Source of the DNA: an uncultured Clostridia bacterium
GTDB lineage: Bacteria; Bacillota; Clostridia; Christensenellales; UBA1242
Length of the DNA stretch: 16,158 bases
Reading direction: 5' to 3'
Assembly: GCA_905236445.1 (NCBI GenBank)
Contig: CAJOPQ010000072.1
Location: 1-16,158, forward strand
The notes under the pieces are model-generated. The model saw nothing but the letters and a program-made list of their open reading frames with translations, was not told where the DNA came from and ran no database searches. The first letter of the stretch is position 1. The number at the start of each line of letters is the position of its first letter. Below, piece by piece: positions 8,748-15,623 of the stretch. The position numbers and the translations under genes are program-made.

Positions 8748-9914
8748 ATGATACAAAATGCAATTTTAGTAAGATATAGTGAAATATTTCTAAAAGGTAA
8801 AAATAAAGGTTTTTTCGAAAAAACTTTGCTAAATAATATAATTAATCAGGTTAAAGATTATGACTGCAAAGTAACCAAAATTAGTGGCAGAATAATGATA
8901 ACTGATTACCTTGAGAAGAATGAAGATAGAATAATCAACTTAGTCAAAAATGTTTTTGGGGTACATTCTATAAGTCCAACCAAATATTTTGACACAAGTA
9001 GGGATAATATTGAAAGTTATATTGCAAAGATTCAACTTCCAGAAAACGAGAAATTTAGAATAACAGTAAAACGTGCTGATAAGACTTTCCCTATCAATTC
9101 TACAGAATATTCTAAGATTCTGGGGGGTATTGTGCTAGATAACAATCCTAGTGCTATAGTCGATTTGCATACTTACAATGTTGATATTAATGTAGATATT
9201 AGAGAACAGAATAGAACTTTTGTATTCTTTAAGGTAATCGCAGGTGTGGGTGGTATGCCCGTAGGCACTAGTGGAAGCGGATTATTGCTTCTTTCTGGAG
9301 GAATTGATTCTCCTGTTGCTGGATATTTGATGGCAAAGAGGGGCATGCCTATATCTGCCCTTCATTTCCAATCTATTCCATACACTAGCGAGATGGCAAA
9401 AGAGAAAGTTATAACTCTTGCTAATTTGCTTTCGGACTATACTGGCAAAATAAAACTATATATTTGCTCTTTTACAAAAGTGCAAGAGGCAATACATAAA
9501 TATTGTAAGCCTGAATACATGATCACCATAATGCGTAGAATCATGATAAGAATAGCTGAGAAAGTCGCCAAAGATAATAACTTAAAAGCAATAATTACAG
9601 GTGAGAGTCTTGGCCAAGTTGCTAGCCAAACGATAGAAAGTATTACATCAACAAATATTGTTGCAAATCAAATTCCTATCCTTAGACCATGTATTGCTAT
9701 GGACAAAGAAGAAATCACTGTTATATCCAAAAGAGCAAATTTTTTCGAAACATCTATTCAGCCATATGAAGACTGTTGTACAGTTTTCTTGCCAAAATAT
9801 CCAATCATTAAGCCTAGGCTTGACAAAGTGGAACAAGAAGAAAGCAAACTTGATATAGATTTGTTGGTAGAAGAAGCATATAAGACAATTGAAATTTTAG
9901 AAATAAATAATTAG
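8748..9914 (+). CDS. thiI: tRNA 4-thiouridine synthase ThiI, without rhodanese domain
   Basis: ThiI adenylates uridine 8 of tRNA with ATP and replaces its oxygen with sulfur. In order: a ferredoxin-like N-terminal domain (VRYSEIFLKGKN, 8-19), a THUMP tRNA-binding domain (about 60-165), then a PP-loop ATPase with SGGIDSPVAG (183-192), HFQSIPYTSE, MRRIMIRIAE and ITGESLGQVASQT. The paired cysteines at 343-344 (EDCCTVFLPKYP) match the conserved region holding a reactive cysteine. At 388 residues it lacks the C-terminal rhodanese domain of the Escherichia coli protein, as in Bacillus and other Firmicutes, where the partner desulfurase hands sulfur over directly. AGGTGA, overlapping the upstream stop, is its ribosome site. 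No thiamine genes are nearby, so the tRNA role is favoured over thiazole synthesis. Confidence 0.95.
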   Translation: MIQNAILVRYSEIFLKGKNKGFFEKTLLNNIINQVKDYDCKVTKISGRIMITDYLEKNEDRIINLVKNVFGVHSISPTKYFDTSRDNIESYIAKIQLPENEKFRITVKRADKTFPINSTEYSKILGGIVLDNNPSAIVDLHTYNVDINVDIREQNRTFVFFKVIAGVGGMPVGTSGSGLLLLSGGIDSPVAGYLMAKRGMPISALHFQSIPYTSEMAKEKVITLANLLSDYTGKIKLYICSFTKVQEAIHKYCKPEYMITIMRRIMIRIAEKVAKDNNLKAIITGESLGQVASQTIESITSTNIVANQIPILRPCIAMDKEEITVISKRANFFETSIQPYEDCCTVFLPKYPIIKPRLDKVEQEESKLDIDLLVEEAYKTIEILEINN

Positions 9915-9920
9915 AAAATA

Positions 9921-9965
9921 AAGTCGAACAATTATTGATATTATGGATAATTGTTTGACTTTTTT
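9921..9965 (+). terminator. Rho-independent terminator of the miaB-thiI operon
   Basis: AAGTCGAACAATTATT (9921-9936) pairs with positions 9946-9961 across 16 positions, with two G-U wobbles and a 9-nt loop. It is followed by a run of T to 9965. It begins 7 nt after the thiI stop and separates the operon from rny. Confidence 0.88.
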
Positions 9966-9987
9966 CTTAGCAAATTATACAATTAGA

Positions 9988-10008
9988 TTATAGTGTATAT
10001 CACTATAA
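9988..10008. promoter_or_regulatory. Perfect dyad in the rny upstream region (candidate operator)
   Basis: TTATAGTG (9988-9995) and CACTATAA (10001-10008) form an exact 8-bp inverted repeat around TATAT. The dyad contains TATAGT (9989-9994), which is 16 bp from TTAGCA (9967-9972) and could be the -10 box. A dimeric regulator bound here would therefore block initiation. No T-tail follows, so it is not a terminator. The regulator is unknown. Confidence 0.4.
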
Positions 10009-10052
10009 ATTTTAATAAAAGTTATTTTTATAATTTTGAAAGGAGATAATTG

Positions 10053-11651
10053 ATGCAAAATATTGCAAAAATATTTTCGTTATCTGCTTTTAGTTTAGGC
10101 ACAATGTTAATTACGCTTGTAATTACTTGTGTGGTTGTAATACCTGTAACTATGTTAGTTATGAAGTATTTGGCAAAAAATTCTTTTAGTAAAAATAAAG
10201 CACAAGCCGAGGCTATCATTAAAGAAGCCAAAGCCGAAGCTAATAATATGAAGAAAGAAATTGTTTTGGAGGCCAAAGAAGAGGTTCATAAATTAAAATC
10301 GGAATGTGACGAAGAAGTAAAAGAAAGAAGATTGGAAGTTCAAAAGGCTGAAAATCGAATAATTCAGAGAGAAGATTTCCTTGATACTAAGGAAGAGGCT
10401 CTTGATAAAAAGATGGAAAACATCGAGAAAATTAAAGAAGATTTGAAAGTAAGAGAAGACAGTATTGCGAGAAAGATTGCTGAGCAAGATGAGATTACAG
10501 CAAAAATGACGGTGGAATTAGAACGTATCTCAAAACTTAGCAAAGAAGAAGCAAAGAAAGAACTTATTAGTAGGTATGAAGAAGAAGCAAAGAAAGATGC
10601 TGCAATAATAGTTAGAAATATTGAGGAAAATGCTAAAGAAGATGCTAATAAGAAGGCAAAAGAAATTCTAACTCTAGCAATACAAAAAACTGCTGTAGAC
10701 CATACTAGCGAGGTCACTGTTACTTCTGTTAATCTACCTAATGAAGAAATCAAAGGAAGAATTATAGGTAGGGAAGGAAGAAATATTAGAGCATTAGAGA
10801 ACGCTACCGGAGTTGATCTAATTATAGATGACACTCCAGAAGCAGTTGTTATAAGTTGCTTTGATCCTGTAAGAAGGGAGATTGCTAGATTGTCTTTGGA
10901 AAAATTAATCCTTGACGGAAGAATTCATCCAGCAAGAATTGAAGAAATAGTCGAGAAAGTAACTAAAGACATAGAAAACACTATCAAAGAAGAAGGCGAA
11001 GCTGCAGTATTTGATGCCGGTATTCATGGACTTCATCCAGAGTTAGTGAAATTGCTTGGTAGATTGAAATATCGTACAAGTTATGGTCAAAATTGTCTAA
11101 AACACAGTTTGGAAGTATCATATCTGGCCGGATTGCTTGCAGTCGAAGTTGGTGCTAATGAGAAAATTGCAAGACGAGGTGGATTGCTTCACGATATAGG
11201 TAAAGCCGTAGACCATGAAGTTGAAGGAACACATATTTCTATTGGTGTAGAACTCGCAACAAAATACAAGGAATCTAAAGAAGTTATTCATTGTATTGCA
11301 GCACATCATGGTGGAGTAGAATTTGAATCACTAGAAGCAATATTAGTTCAAGTTGCAGATGCAATTAGTAGTTCTAGACCGGGTGCAAGAAAAGAATCAT
11401 TAGAAGCATATATCAAGAGATTGCAACAACTAGAAGAAATTGCTAACAGTTTCAAAGGAGTTGAAAAAAGTTTTGCAATTCAAGCAGGTCGTGAGATTAG
11501 AATTATAGTAAAACCTGAAGAAATTTCTGATGATGCATCATTGTTCTTAGCTAAGGATATAGCAAGAAAAGTTGAAAAAGAAATGGAATATCCTGGTCAA
11601 ATCAAAGTCAATGTAATTAGAGAAACGAGAAGTGTTGACTACGCTAAATAA
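10053..11651 (+). CDS. rny: Ribonuclease Y
   Basis: RNase Y is the membrane-bound endoribonuclease that starts bulk mRNA decay in many Firmicutes. This 532-residue copy has an N-terminal TM helix (about 15-40), a long charged coiled coil (about 48-200), a KH RNA-binding domain with GRIIGREGRNIR (235-246), and an HD metal-dependent domain with the HD pair at 380-381 (LLHDIGKAVDHE). It ends in the family-typical RETRSVDYAK. AAGGAGA (10039-10045) is the strongest ribosome site in the window. I chose the ATG at 10053, seven nt from it, over the in-frame TTG just before. It stands alone between two terminators. The upstream dyad may control it. Confidence 0.97.
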   Translation: MQNIAKIFSLSAFSLGTMLITLVITCVVVIPVTMLVMKYLAKNSFSKNKAQAEAIIKEAKAEANNMKKEIVLEAKEEVHKLKSECDEEVKERRLEVQKAENRIIQREDFLDTKEEALDKKMENIEKIKEDLKVREDSIARKIAEQDEITAKMTVELERISKLSKEEAKKELISRYEEEAKKDAAIIVRNIEENAKEDANKKAKEILTLAIQKTAVDHTSEVTVTSVNLPNEEIKGRIIGREGRNIRALENATGVDLIIDDTPEAVVISCFDPVRREIARLSLEKLILDGRIHPARIEEIVEKVTKDIENTIKEEGEAAVFDAGIHGLHPELVKLLGRLKYRTSYGQNCLKHSLEVSYLAGLLAVEVGANEKIARRGGLLHDIGKAVDHEVEGTHISIGVELATKYKESKEVIHCIAAHHGGVEFESLEAILVQVADAISSSRPGARKESLEAYIKRLQQLEEIANSFKGVEKSFAIQAGREIRIIVKPEEISDDASLFLAKDIARKVEKEMEYPGQIKVNVIRETRSVDYAK

Positions 11652-11662
11652 TAAATAGAGAG

Positions 11663-11700
11663 AAAATAAATCCTTATGTTACTATTTGGATTTATTTTTT
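11663..11700 (+). terminator. Rho-independent terminator of rny
   Basis: AAAATAAATCC (11663-11673) pairs with GGATTTATTTT (11688-11698) around a 14-nt loop, running into further T residues. It lies about 11 nt after the rny stop, back to back with the lexA terminator. Confidence 0.85.
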
Positions 11701-11704
11701 TATT

Positions 11705-11735
11705 AAAAAAAAGTCCAAAGATTAACTTTGAACTT
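11705..11735 (-). terminator. Rho-independent terminator of lexA
   Basis: Read on the minus strand, AAGTTCAAAG, a 5-nt loop and CTTTGGACTT (one U-G pair) are followed by eight T residues, seen as A residues at 11705-11712 on the plus strand. It sits 18 nt after the lexA stop. Together with the rny terminator it insulates the convergent genes. Confidence 0.85.
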
Positions 11736-11752
11736 CAAAAATATGTTGTTAT

Positions 11753-12373
11753 TTAGAACTTTCTAACTAATCCAACCAATTTGCCTAATATTTGAACATT
11801 GTCTGTATAGATTGGTTTCATTGCATCATTCTCTGGCTGTAGTCTATAATGACCATTTTCTTTGTAGAATCTTTTTAGAGTTGCACAACCGTCTATCATT
11901 GCAGCAACTATTTCACCGTTATTAGCAGTGGACTGCTGTCTAAGGACAACTTGATCTCCATCATATATTCCTGCATTTATCATACTGTCGCCATGAATAT
12001 TTAGCATAAACAATCCTTCACCACGAAACATATTAGGGGAGGTATAGAAATATTCTTCACACTCCTCAACTGCTAGAATTGGTGTACCAGCAGCAATGTT
12101 ACCCAATACAGGAATTGCGATTATGCCATCATTAAGATTAATATTAGAAAGACTTACATTACTTAATGTGTCAACGACTTCCAAAGCACGGTTCTTATTA
12201 GGATTCTTCTTAATCAAATTATTCTGTTCTAATTTGTCCAAATAATAAGAAATTGTGCTAGTACTACTTACTTTGATTGCATGGCACATCTCTCGTACAG
12301 TAGGGGGGAAGTTGTTCTCCTTGATGTAATCTTTAATAAAATTCAATAATAATTCTTCTTTGTTCTGTTTCAT
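11753..12373 (-). CDS. lexA: LexA, SOS response repressor
   Basis: LexA represses DNA-damage genes and cuts itself when RecA filaments form. The 206-residue protein has an N-terminal winged helix (about 1-68; PPTVREMCHAIKVSSTSTIS holds the recognition region) and a C-terminal S24 peptidase-like domain. Cleavage should fall between Ala95 and Gly96 in GNIAAGTP. The catalytic pair is Ser130 (GDSM) and Lys167 (ATLKRF). AAGGATG lies 5 nt before the ATG. Its promoter carries a 13-of-14 match to the Firmicutes SOS box, so it is almost surely autoregulated. The recombinase gene lies just upstream in the same direction with no clear terminator between, so some read-through is possible. Confidence 0.96.
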   Translation of the reverse strand: MKQNKEELLLNFIKDYIKENNFPPTVREMCHAIKVSSTSTISYYLDKLEQNNLIKKNPNKNRALEVVDTLSNVSLSNINLNDGIIAIPVLGNIAAGTPILAVEECEEYFYTSPNMFRGEGLFMLNIHGDSMINAGIYDGDQVVLRQQSTANNGEIVAAMIDGCATLKRFYKENGHYRLQPENDAMKPIYTDNVQILGKLVGLVRKF

Positions 12374-12405
12374 ATTTCATCCTTATCTCAAATATTGCTA
12401 GATAT

Positions 12406-12434
12406 AATATACCACACATTATTTCGAATGTCAA
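12406..12434 (-). promoter_or_regulatory. lexA promoter
   Basis: On the minus strand a perfect TTGACA (12429-12434) is 17 bp from TATATT (12406-12411). It gives a leader of about 26 nt before lexA. The -35 box overlaps the SOS box, so LexA binding would exclude RNA polymerase. Confidence 0.8.
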
Positions 12435-12445
12435 ACATTTGTTCT
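12432..12445 (-). promoter_or_regulatory. SOS box (LexA operator)
   Basis: Minus-strand AGAACAAATGTTTG matches the Bacillus-type consensus CGAACRNRYGTTYG at 13 of 14 positions, differing only at the first base. It overlaps the -35 box of lexA by three bases. It is the only convincing SOS box I found in the window. Confidence 0.85.
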
Positions 12446-12464
12446 AAATTTTTATAAATATTTT

Positions 12465-13505
12465 TTATCGCAATTTTACACTGTTGGTCAAGGCATCTCT
12501 CTTAATTTCATCAGATGTTGCAGCATAATGTTTTCTCGTAACATTGATATCTTTGTGGCCAAGGACTGATGCTACAACATATATATCATTTGTTTCTCTA
12601 TATAGGTTAGTGCCAAAAGTACTACGAAGTTTATGCGGTGTTATATGTTTTAAAGGATTAATTAATTGAGCATATTTTTTGACCACTATCTCTATAGTTC
12701 TTACATTCATACGCTTATTCTGAAGACTTAAGAAAAGCGCATGTTCATCTTCTGGCAAATCTTTAATATTATTCCTAACTTCTAGATAATTAAGTAGGGC
12801 ATCAGCTACTTCTTGATTGAAATATAGAGTTACCCTATTGCCACCTTTTCTAGTAACATTGAAAGCATTTTGGCTGAAATCTATATCTTCTACATTAAGA
12901 CCGACACATTCGGAAATACGTATTCCTGTTCCAAGAAATAAAGATAATATTGCATAATCTCTTTCTTTGGTGTGCTTATGAAATCCTTGTTGCATTCGGC
13001 TTAAATCGTATCCATCTTCCGATCTGTCTAATATCTTAACTACTTCATCAACCTCAAGTCTAGTAATTGGTTTTTCGTGCAATTTAGGCGTCTGTACTTT
13101 TGATGCAACATTGCTTGGAATACTGTTTTTGTTATAGAAATATTTAAGCATACTTCTTATACTACTTAATTTCCTTGAGATTGAACATTCTCCATTCTTA
13201 ACATATTTGCCATCTTGCTTATAAATCTTTAAATAAGATAGAAACATCTCAATGTGAGTCTGTGTGACTCTAGATAGATCTTCAATCGTTAAATCTTTGA
13301 CATTTTTGCCACGAAATTCTACAGTGTTCGCAGTTAGATAATCTAAGAATAATCGTATGTCCGATACATAGCCAAGTCGTGTTAATACAGATGTGCGTTG
13401 CTCAATTCCTCTTACAAATTCCAAACAAAAGGGTGGCAAGTCTTGAAGCAAATCATTAATTTTGTTAATATTCTTATAGTCTCTTTCAACAAAATAATTT
13501 TCCAT
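12465..13505 (-). CDS. Tyrosine recombinase, XerC/XerD/XerS type
   Basis: A site-specific recombinase of 346 residues. The N-terminal SAM-like core-binding domain spans about 26-135. The catalytic domain has the full set Arg196 (GTGIRISE), Lys220 (TRKGGN), His291 and Arg294 (HKLRSTFG), His317 (LGHKDI) and nucleophile Tyr327 (RKHYAA). Such enzymes resolve chromosome dimers at dif or integrate mobile elements. No phage or integron genes surround it, so a housekeeping Xer role is favoured. The N-terminal part is longer than in XerC or XerD (about 300 residues) and closer to the single-recombinase XerS (about 356), but I cannot assign it firmly. I prefer the Met at 13505, which follows GAGAGTG, over an in-frame Met at 13568 that lies inside promoter-like AT sequence and would add an unusual YIYYIIKFHKYK stretch. 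Confidence 0.92.
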   Translation of the reverse strand: MENYFVERDYKNINKINDLLQDLPPFCLEFVRGIEQRTSVLTRLGYVSDIRLFLDYLTANTVEFRGKNVKDLTIEDLSRVTQTHIEMFLSYLKIYKQDGKYVKNGECSISRKLSSIRSMLKYFYNKNSIPSNVASKVQTPKLHEKPITRLEVDEVVKILDRSEDGYDLSRMQQGFHKHTKERDYAILSLFLGTGIRISECVGLNVEDIDFSQNAFNVTRKGGNRVTLYFNQEVADALLNYLEVRNNIKDLPEDEHALFLSLQNKRMNVRTIEIVVKKYAQLINPLKHITPHKLRSTFGTNLYRETNDIYVVASVLGHKDINVTRKHYAATSDEIKRDALTNSVKLR

Positions 13506-13529
13506 AATTTCACTCTCATTAATTTTGTT

Positions 13530-13558
13530 TTTATACTTATGAAATTTTATGATATAAT
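13530..13558 (+). promoter_or_regulatory. Probable promoter of the 303-residue orphan gene
   Basis: TTTATA (13530-13535), a 17-bp spacer and TATAAT (13553-13558) preceded by TG at 13550-13551 give an extended -10 promoter. Transcription near 13565 leaves a leader of about 59 nt. The same AT-rich segment must also hold the divergent recombinase promoter, for which TTTAAT-N17-TAAAAT on the minus strand is a weak candidate. Confidence 0.5.
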
Positions 13559-13623
13559 ATATATACATTAAATATAATATTTTTTAAGAAAAAAGTAAAG
13601 CAAAGGGTTTAGAATTTTTAATT

Positions 13624-14535
13624 ATGGCAAAAAAGAAAGAAGTTAAAAAGAAAGCAATTTCTTCGACAGATAATTTGTATTATACAAGATTGGGATTTAA
13701 GAATCTTGTACTTCAGTCAATCGATGATGTTTTTCAACAAATAGGTGGGGGATACTCCTCGAAAGAAAATGTCCATTCTTACTATTTTGATGAAAATGCC
13801 CTACAGACCAACTTTGAGAATAAAAATGAAAATCGCCTGTATATTGAACTTAAAGGTTTTGATATAGACAACAAAAGTTTTATTCTTCCTAATATAACCA
13901 TTGGCGATTTCAGTAACAAAGTCTTAAATAGTTTGGCAACAAGATGTAATACCGATACTCTTCTAAGCTTGACAGGTAATGTCATTAGAATTAGATATGT
14001 AGAACAAATGGATCTTGAAGAAAATATTGACGAATCCAAGTCCAATCAAGACAATACATTCTTCTATGATTTTGTAGTATATATTGGAGTATCTTATAAG
14101 ACAGATACTGGCCATTATGGATTCAAGTACTATGCAAAAAATAGGGGGGAGTCAGGTTACACATTATTTCCTAACCAATGCATAGACAATTTCGTATACA
14201 AGAATTATCTAACGAATAATCATTACCAAGAAATGATTAATTATTTCAAAGAAATTATTTTGAATCACAACAAAAATAAAGAAATCAAATTTCTTCTTGT
14301 AGAGACAATTTTGTACAATGTTCCTAATTCAATTTATCTATCGAAAGACAAACAAATTATTATGCGTGACATAATTAACTATACAAGAAATTTCTCATTT
14401 CAAGACTATGTCTCAATCGATGAGCAAGACAAAGCATTCATTTCCAAAGACAGCAATCTGGAAGTAATTGATTGTAGATATGTAATGAGAATTATAGAAG
14501 AATTCTACAAAGAAAATATGTCTGTCGCAAAATAA
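13624..14535 (+). CDS. Conserved-looking hypothetical cytoplasmic protein, 303 residues
   Basis: I do not recognise this protein. It begins with a very basic stretch (MAKKKEVKKKAISS) and has no signal peptide or membrane segment. It reads as a mixed alpha/beta globular protein rich in aromatic and Asn residues, with an acidic break near 129-145 (DLEENIDESKSNQDN). No metal-binding, nucleotide-binding or HTH motif is visible. The ATG lacks a good Shine-Dalgarno site; AAAGGG (13602-13607) ends 16 nt away. It is divergent from the Xer recombinase and separated from the next gene by 361 bp. Codon use looks like that of its neighbours, so recent transfer is not indicated. The long open frame and its own promoter argue that it is real. 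Confidence 0.75.
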   Translation: MAKKKEVKKKAISSTDNLYYTRLGFKNLVLQSIDDVFQQIGGGYSSKENVHSYYFDENALQTNFENKNENRLYIELKGFDIDNKSFILPNITIGDFSNKVLNSLATRCNTDTLLSLTGNVIRIRYVEQMDLEENIDESKSNQDNTFFYDFVVYIGVSYKTDTGHYGFKYYAKNRGESGYTLFPNQCIDNFVYKNYLTNNHYQEMINYFKEIILNHNKNKEIKFLLVETILYNVPNSIYLSKDKQIIMRDIINYTRNFSFQDYVSIDEQDKAFISKDSNLEVIDCRYVMRIIEEFYKENMSVAK

Positions 14536-14547
14536 TAATTAACATAA

Positions 14548-14590
14548 TACTATGCATAATTACTGCTATGCAATTACCTTTTGCATAATA
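14548..14590. repeat. Cluster of three TTGCATA-type motifs
   Basis: Two inverted copies, TACTATGCAT (14548-14557) and CTATGCAA (14566-14573), lie 16 bp apart as near-direct repeats that each continue into AATTAC. A forward copy TTGCATAATA follows (14581-14590). TATGCAA (14567-14573) and TTGCATA (14581-14587) can pair around a 7-nt loop. They are variants of the element found at 14886, 15624 and 15655. Confidence 0.45.
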
Positions 14591-14674
14591 TTAAAAAATG
14601 CCTAAATTAAGCCTCGGGGGCAATTTTTGAATACAAATTAATTAATATAATAAGATATATAGGAAAAAAGCCCT

Positions 14675-14713
14675 AACTTTTCGCAAAAGTATTGTTTTGC
14701 GAAAAGTTTTTTT
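14675..14713 (+). terminator. Strong Rho-independent terminator, perfect 14-bp stem
   Basis: AACTTTTCGCAAAA (14675-14688) pairs perfectly with TTTTGCGAAAAGTT (14695-14708) across a GTATTG loop and ends in seven T residues (14707-14713). It lies 140 nt downstream of the orphan gene, unusually far compared with the other terminators here (about 7-18 nt). It may therefore end either that gene's long 3' UTR or a separate small RNA. Confidence 0.88.
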
Positions 14714-14831
14714 CTGTTTATGTATGGCTGTTTTATACATTATAATACAATTTTGGCTCAAAATAGCCAATATATGCCCTGCTATGATATTTACTAGAAA
14801 AATTATAATATAAGTATAGACTTAAAAGAAC

Positions 14832-14866
14832 AAAAAAGCTTTAATAACATTTACATTATCAAAGCC
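14832..14866 (-). terminator. Rho-independent terminator of the metallopeptidase gene
   Basis: On the minus strand GCTTTGATAA and TTATTAAAGC (one G-U pair) enclose an 8-nt loop and are followed by six T residues. It lies about 30 nt after the peptidase stop codon. Confidence 0.8.
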
Positions 14867-14885
14867 TTATATATAATAATTTAGT

Positions 14886-14895
14886 TTGCATAGTA
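14886..14895 (+). repeat. TTGCATAGTA element, 3' of the metallopeptidase gene
   Basis: An exact copy of the 10-bp element also present at 15624-15633 and 15655-15664. It ends one base before the stop codon of the metallopeptidase gene, so the copies flank that gene on both sides. Confidence 0.5.
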
Positions 14896-14896
14896 C

Positions 14897-15559
14897 CTAC
14901 ATTTGTAGTAAATAACTATAGTCTTTGAGTTGCTTCTGATATGTCTTATAATCTGGCATAACGCACGCAACAATATGGTAGAATTCTTTAGAATGATTAA
15001 ACTCCAATATATGACTTAACTCATGTATGATGATGTAGTCTATTAATTTATGAGGTAACATTATTACCCTGTAATTAAGAATTATGTCGGCCTGTCTACT
15101 ACAACACCCCCACCTAGATTTATAATCCCTTACCTTAAATGACTTATATTCTAGTTGCATTAATTGAGCAAAGTACTCTAACCTATCAGCCAACACTTTT
15201 GCTGCAGTTTGTTTGTAAAATTTATTTATCTTTGCATTTAATATTTCATCGTCCCAACTAGCTGGATACAGTATATCTGTAGTGCTTAATTCTATCTTCT
15301 TAAGTCCATTAATCTTGTGTGGTTGAAACTTCTTACCAAAGAGCAAATACGCTTCGTGATTTCTAACATCGCTATTAAGCAAAGTTGTTTTCTTCAGTGT
15401 TTCAAGATGTTTGTTTATCCAACGTTCTTTCTCATTTACAAAAGATAATATTCTGTCTATGCCAAGTTTCTTTGGTGCACGAACTATCACTCTGCCATCT
15501 TTGCTTATAGTAATTGACATACTTCTTCTATTAGTTCTAATTATTAGATCAGGTTGCAT
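14897..15559 (-). CDS. YgjP-like (DUF45) zinc metallopeptidase, M48-type
   Basis: This 220-residue protein belongs to the YgjP-like family of predicted gluzincin-type peptidases. The signature HELSHILEFNHSKEFY gives zinc ligands His179 and His183, catalytic Glu180 and a probable further ligand His189. It is preceded by the family-typical SRWGCCSRQADIILNYRVIMLP region (148-169). The N-terminal half, with IRTNRRSMSITISKDGRVIV and a WINK box, is also standard. No signal peptide or TM segment is visible, so it should be cytoplasmic; its substrate is unknown. GGGGAG lies about 6 nt before the ATG. The closest -10 candidate is TATAAT (minus strand, 15633-15638), which would lie between the two TTGCATAGTA copies. 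It is divergent from the PadR gene. Confidence 0.9.
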   Translation of the reverse strand: MQPDLIIRTNRRSMSITISKDGRVIVRAPKKLGIDRILSFVNEKERWINKHLETLKKTTLLNSDVRNHEAYLLFGKKFQPHKINGLKKIELSTTDILYPASWDDEILNAKINKFYKQTAAKVLADRLEYFAQLMQLEYKSFKVRDYKSRWGCCSRQADIILNYRVIMLPHKLIDYIIIHELSHILEFNHSKEFYHIVACVMPDYKTYQKQLKDYSYLLQM

Positions 15560-15623
15560 AACACTCTCCCCTACACTCCAAAAATGACTATATTTATATG
15601 AATTTCTATGAATTGAATATATC

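Larger units (their letters stand above)
14536..14896. other. Gene-free region with motif cluster and two terminators
   Basis: No credible open frame exists here; the longest ATG-started frames are 17 and 26 codons and lack ribosome sites. From left to right it holds a cluster of TTGCATA-type motifs (14548-14590), a short G-rich spot (GGGGGC, 14616-14621), the strong plus-strand hairpin at 14675-14713, a weak TTGGCT/AGCCAA hairpin (14753-14770) and the minus-strand terminator at 14832-14866. A copy of TTGCATAGTA sits at its right edge. Confidence 0.6.

Noticed and set aside
8700..8760. A possible TPP riboswitch before thiI.
   Set aside because: thiI starts 5 bp after the previous gene; there is no room and no structured leader.
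10050..10052. TTG as the start codon of rny.
   Set aside because: The next codon is ATG at 10053, at better spacing from AAGGAGA.
13506..13568. A 21-residue N-terminal extension of the Xer recombinase from the Met at 13568.
   Set aside because: It lies in promoter-like AT-rich DNA, lacks a ribosome site and adds a Tyr/Ile-rich stretch not expected in the family.
13541..13572. AT-rich near-palindrome upstream of the recombinase, considered as a dif site.
   Set aside because: The central TATATA agrees by composition, but the right half matches a Firmicutes dif arm at only about 5 of 11 positions.
14720..14800. A 26-codon open frame in the gap before the metallopeptidase.
   Set aside because: There is no ribosome site, no promoter directly upstream, and it lies just after a strong terminator.
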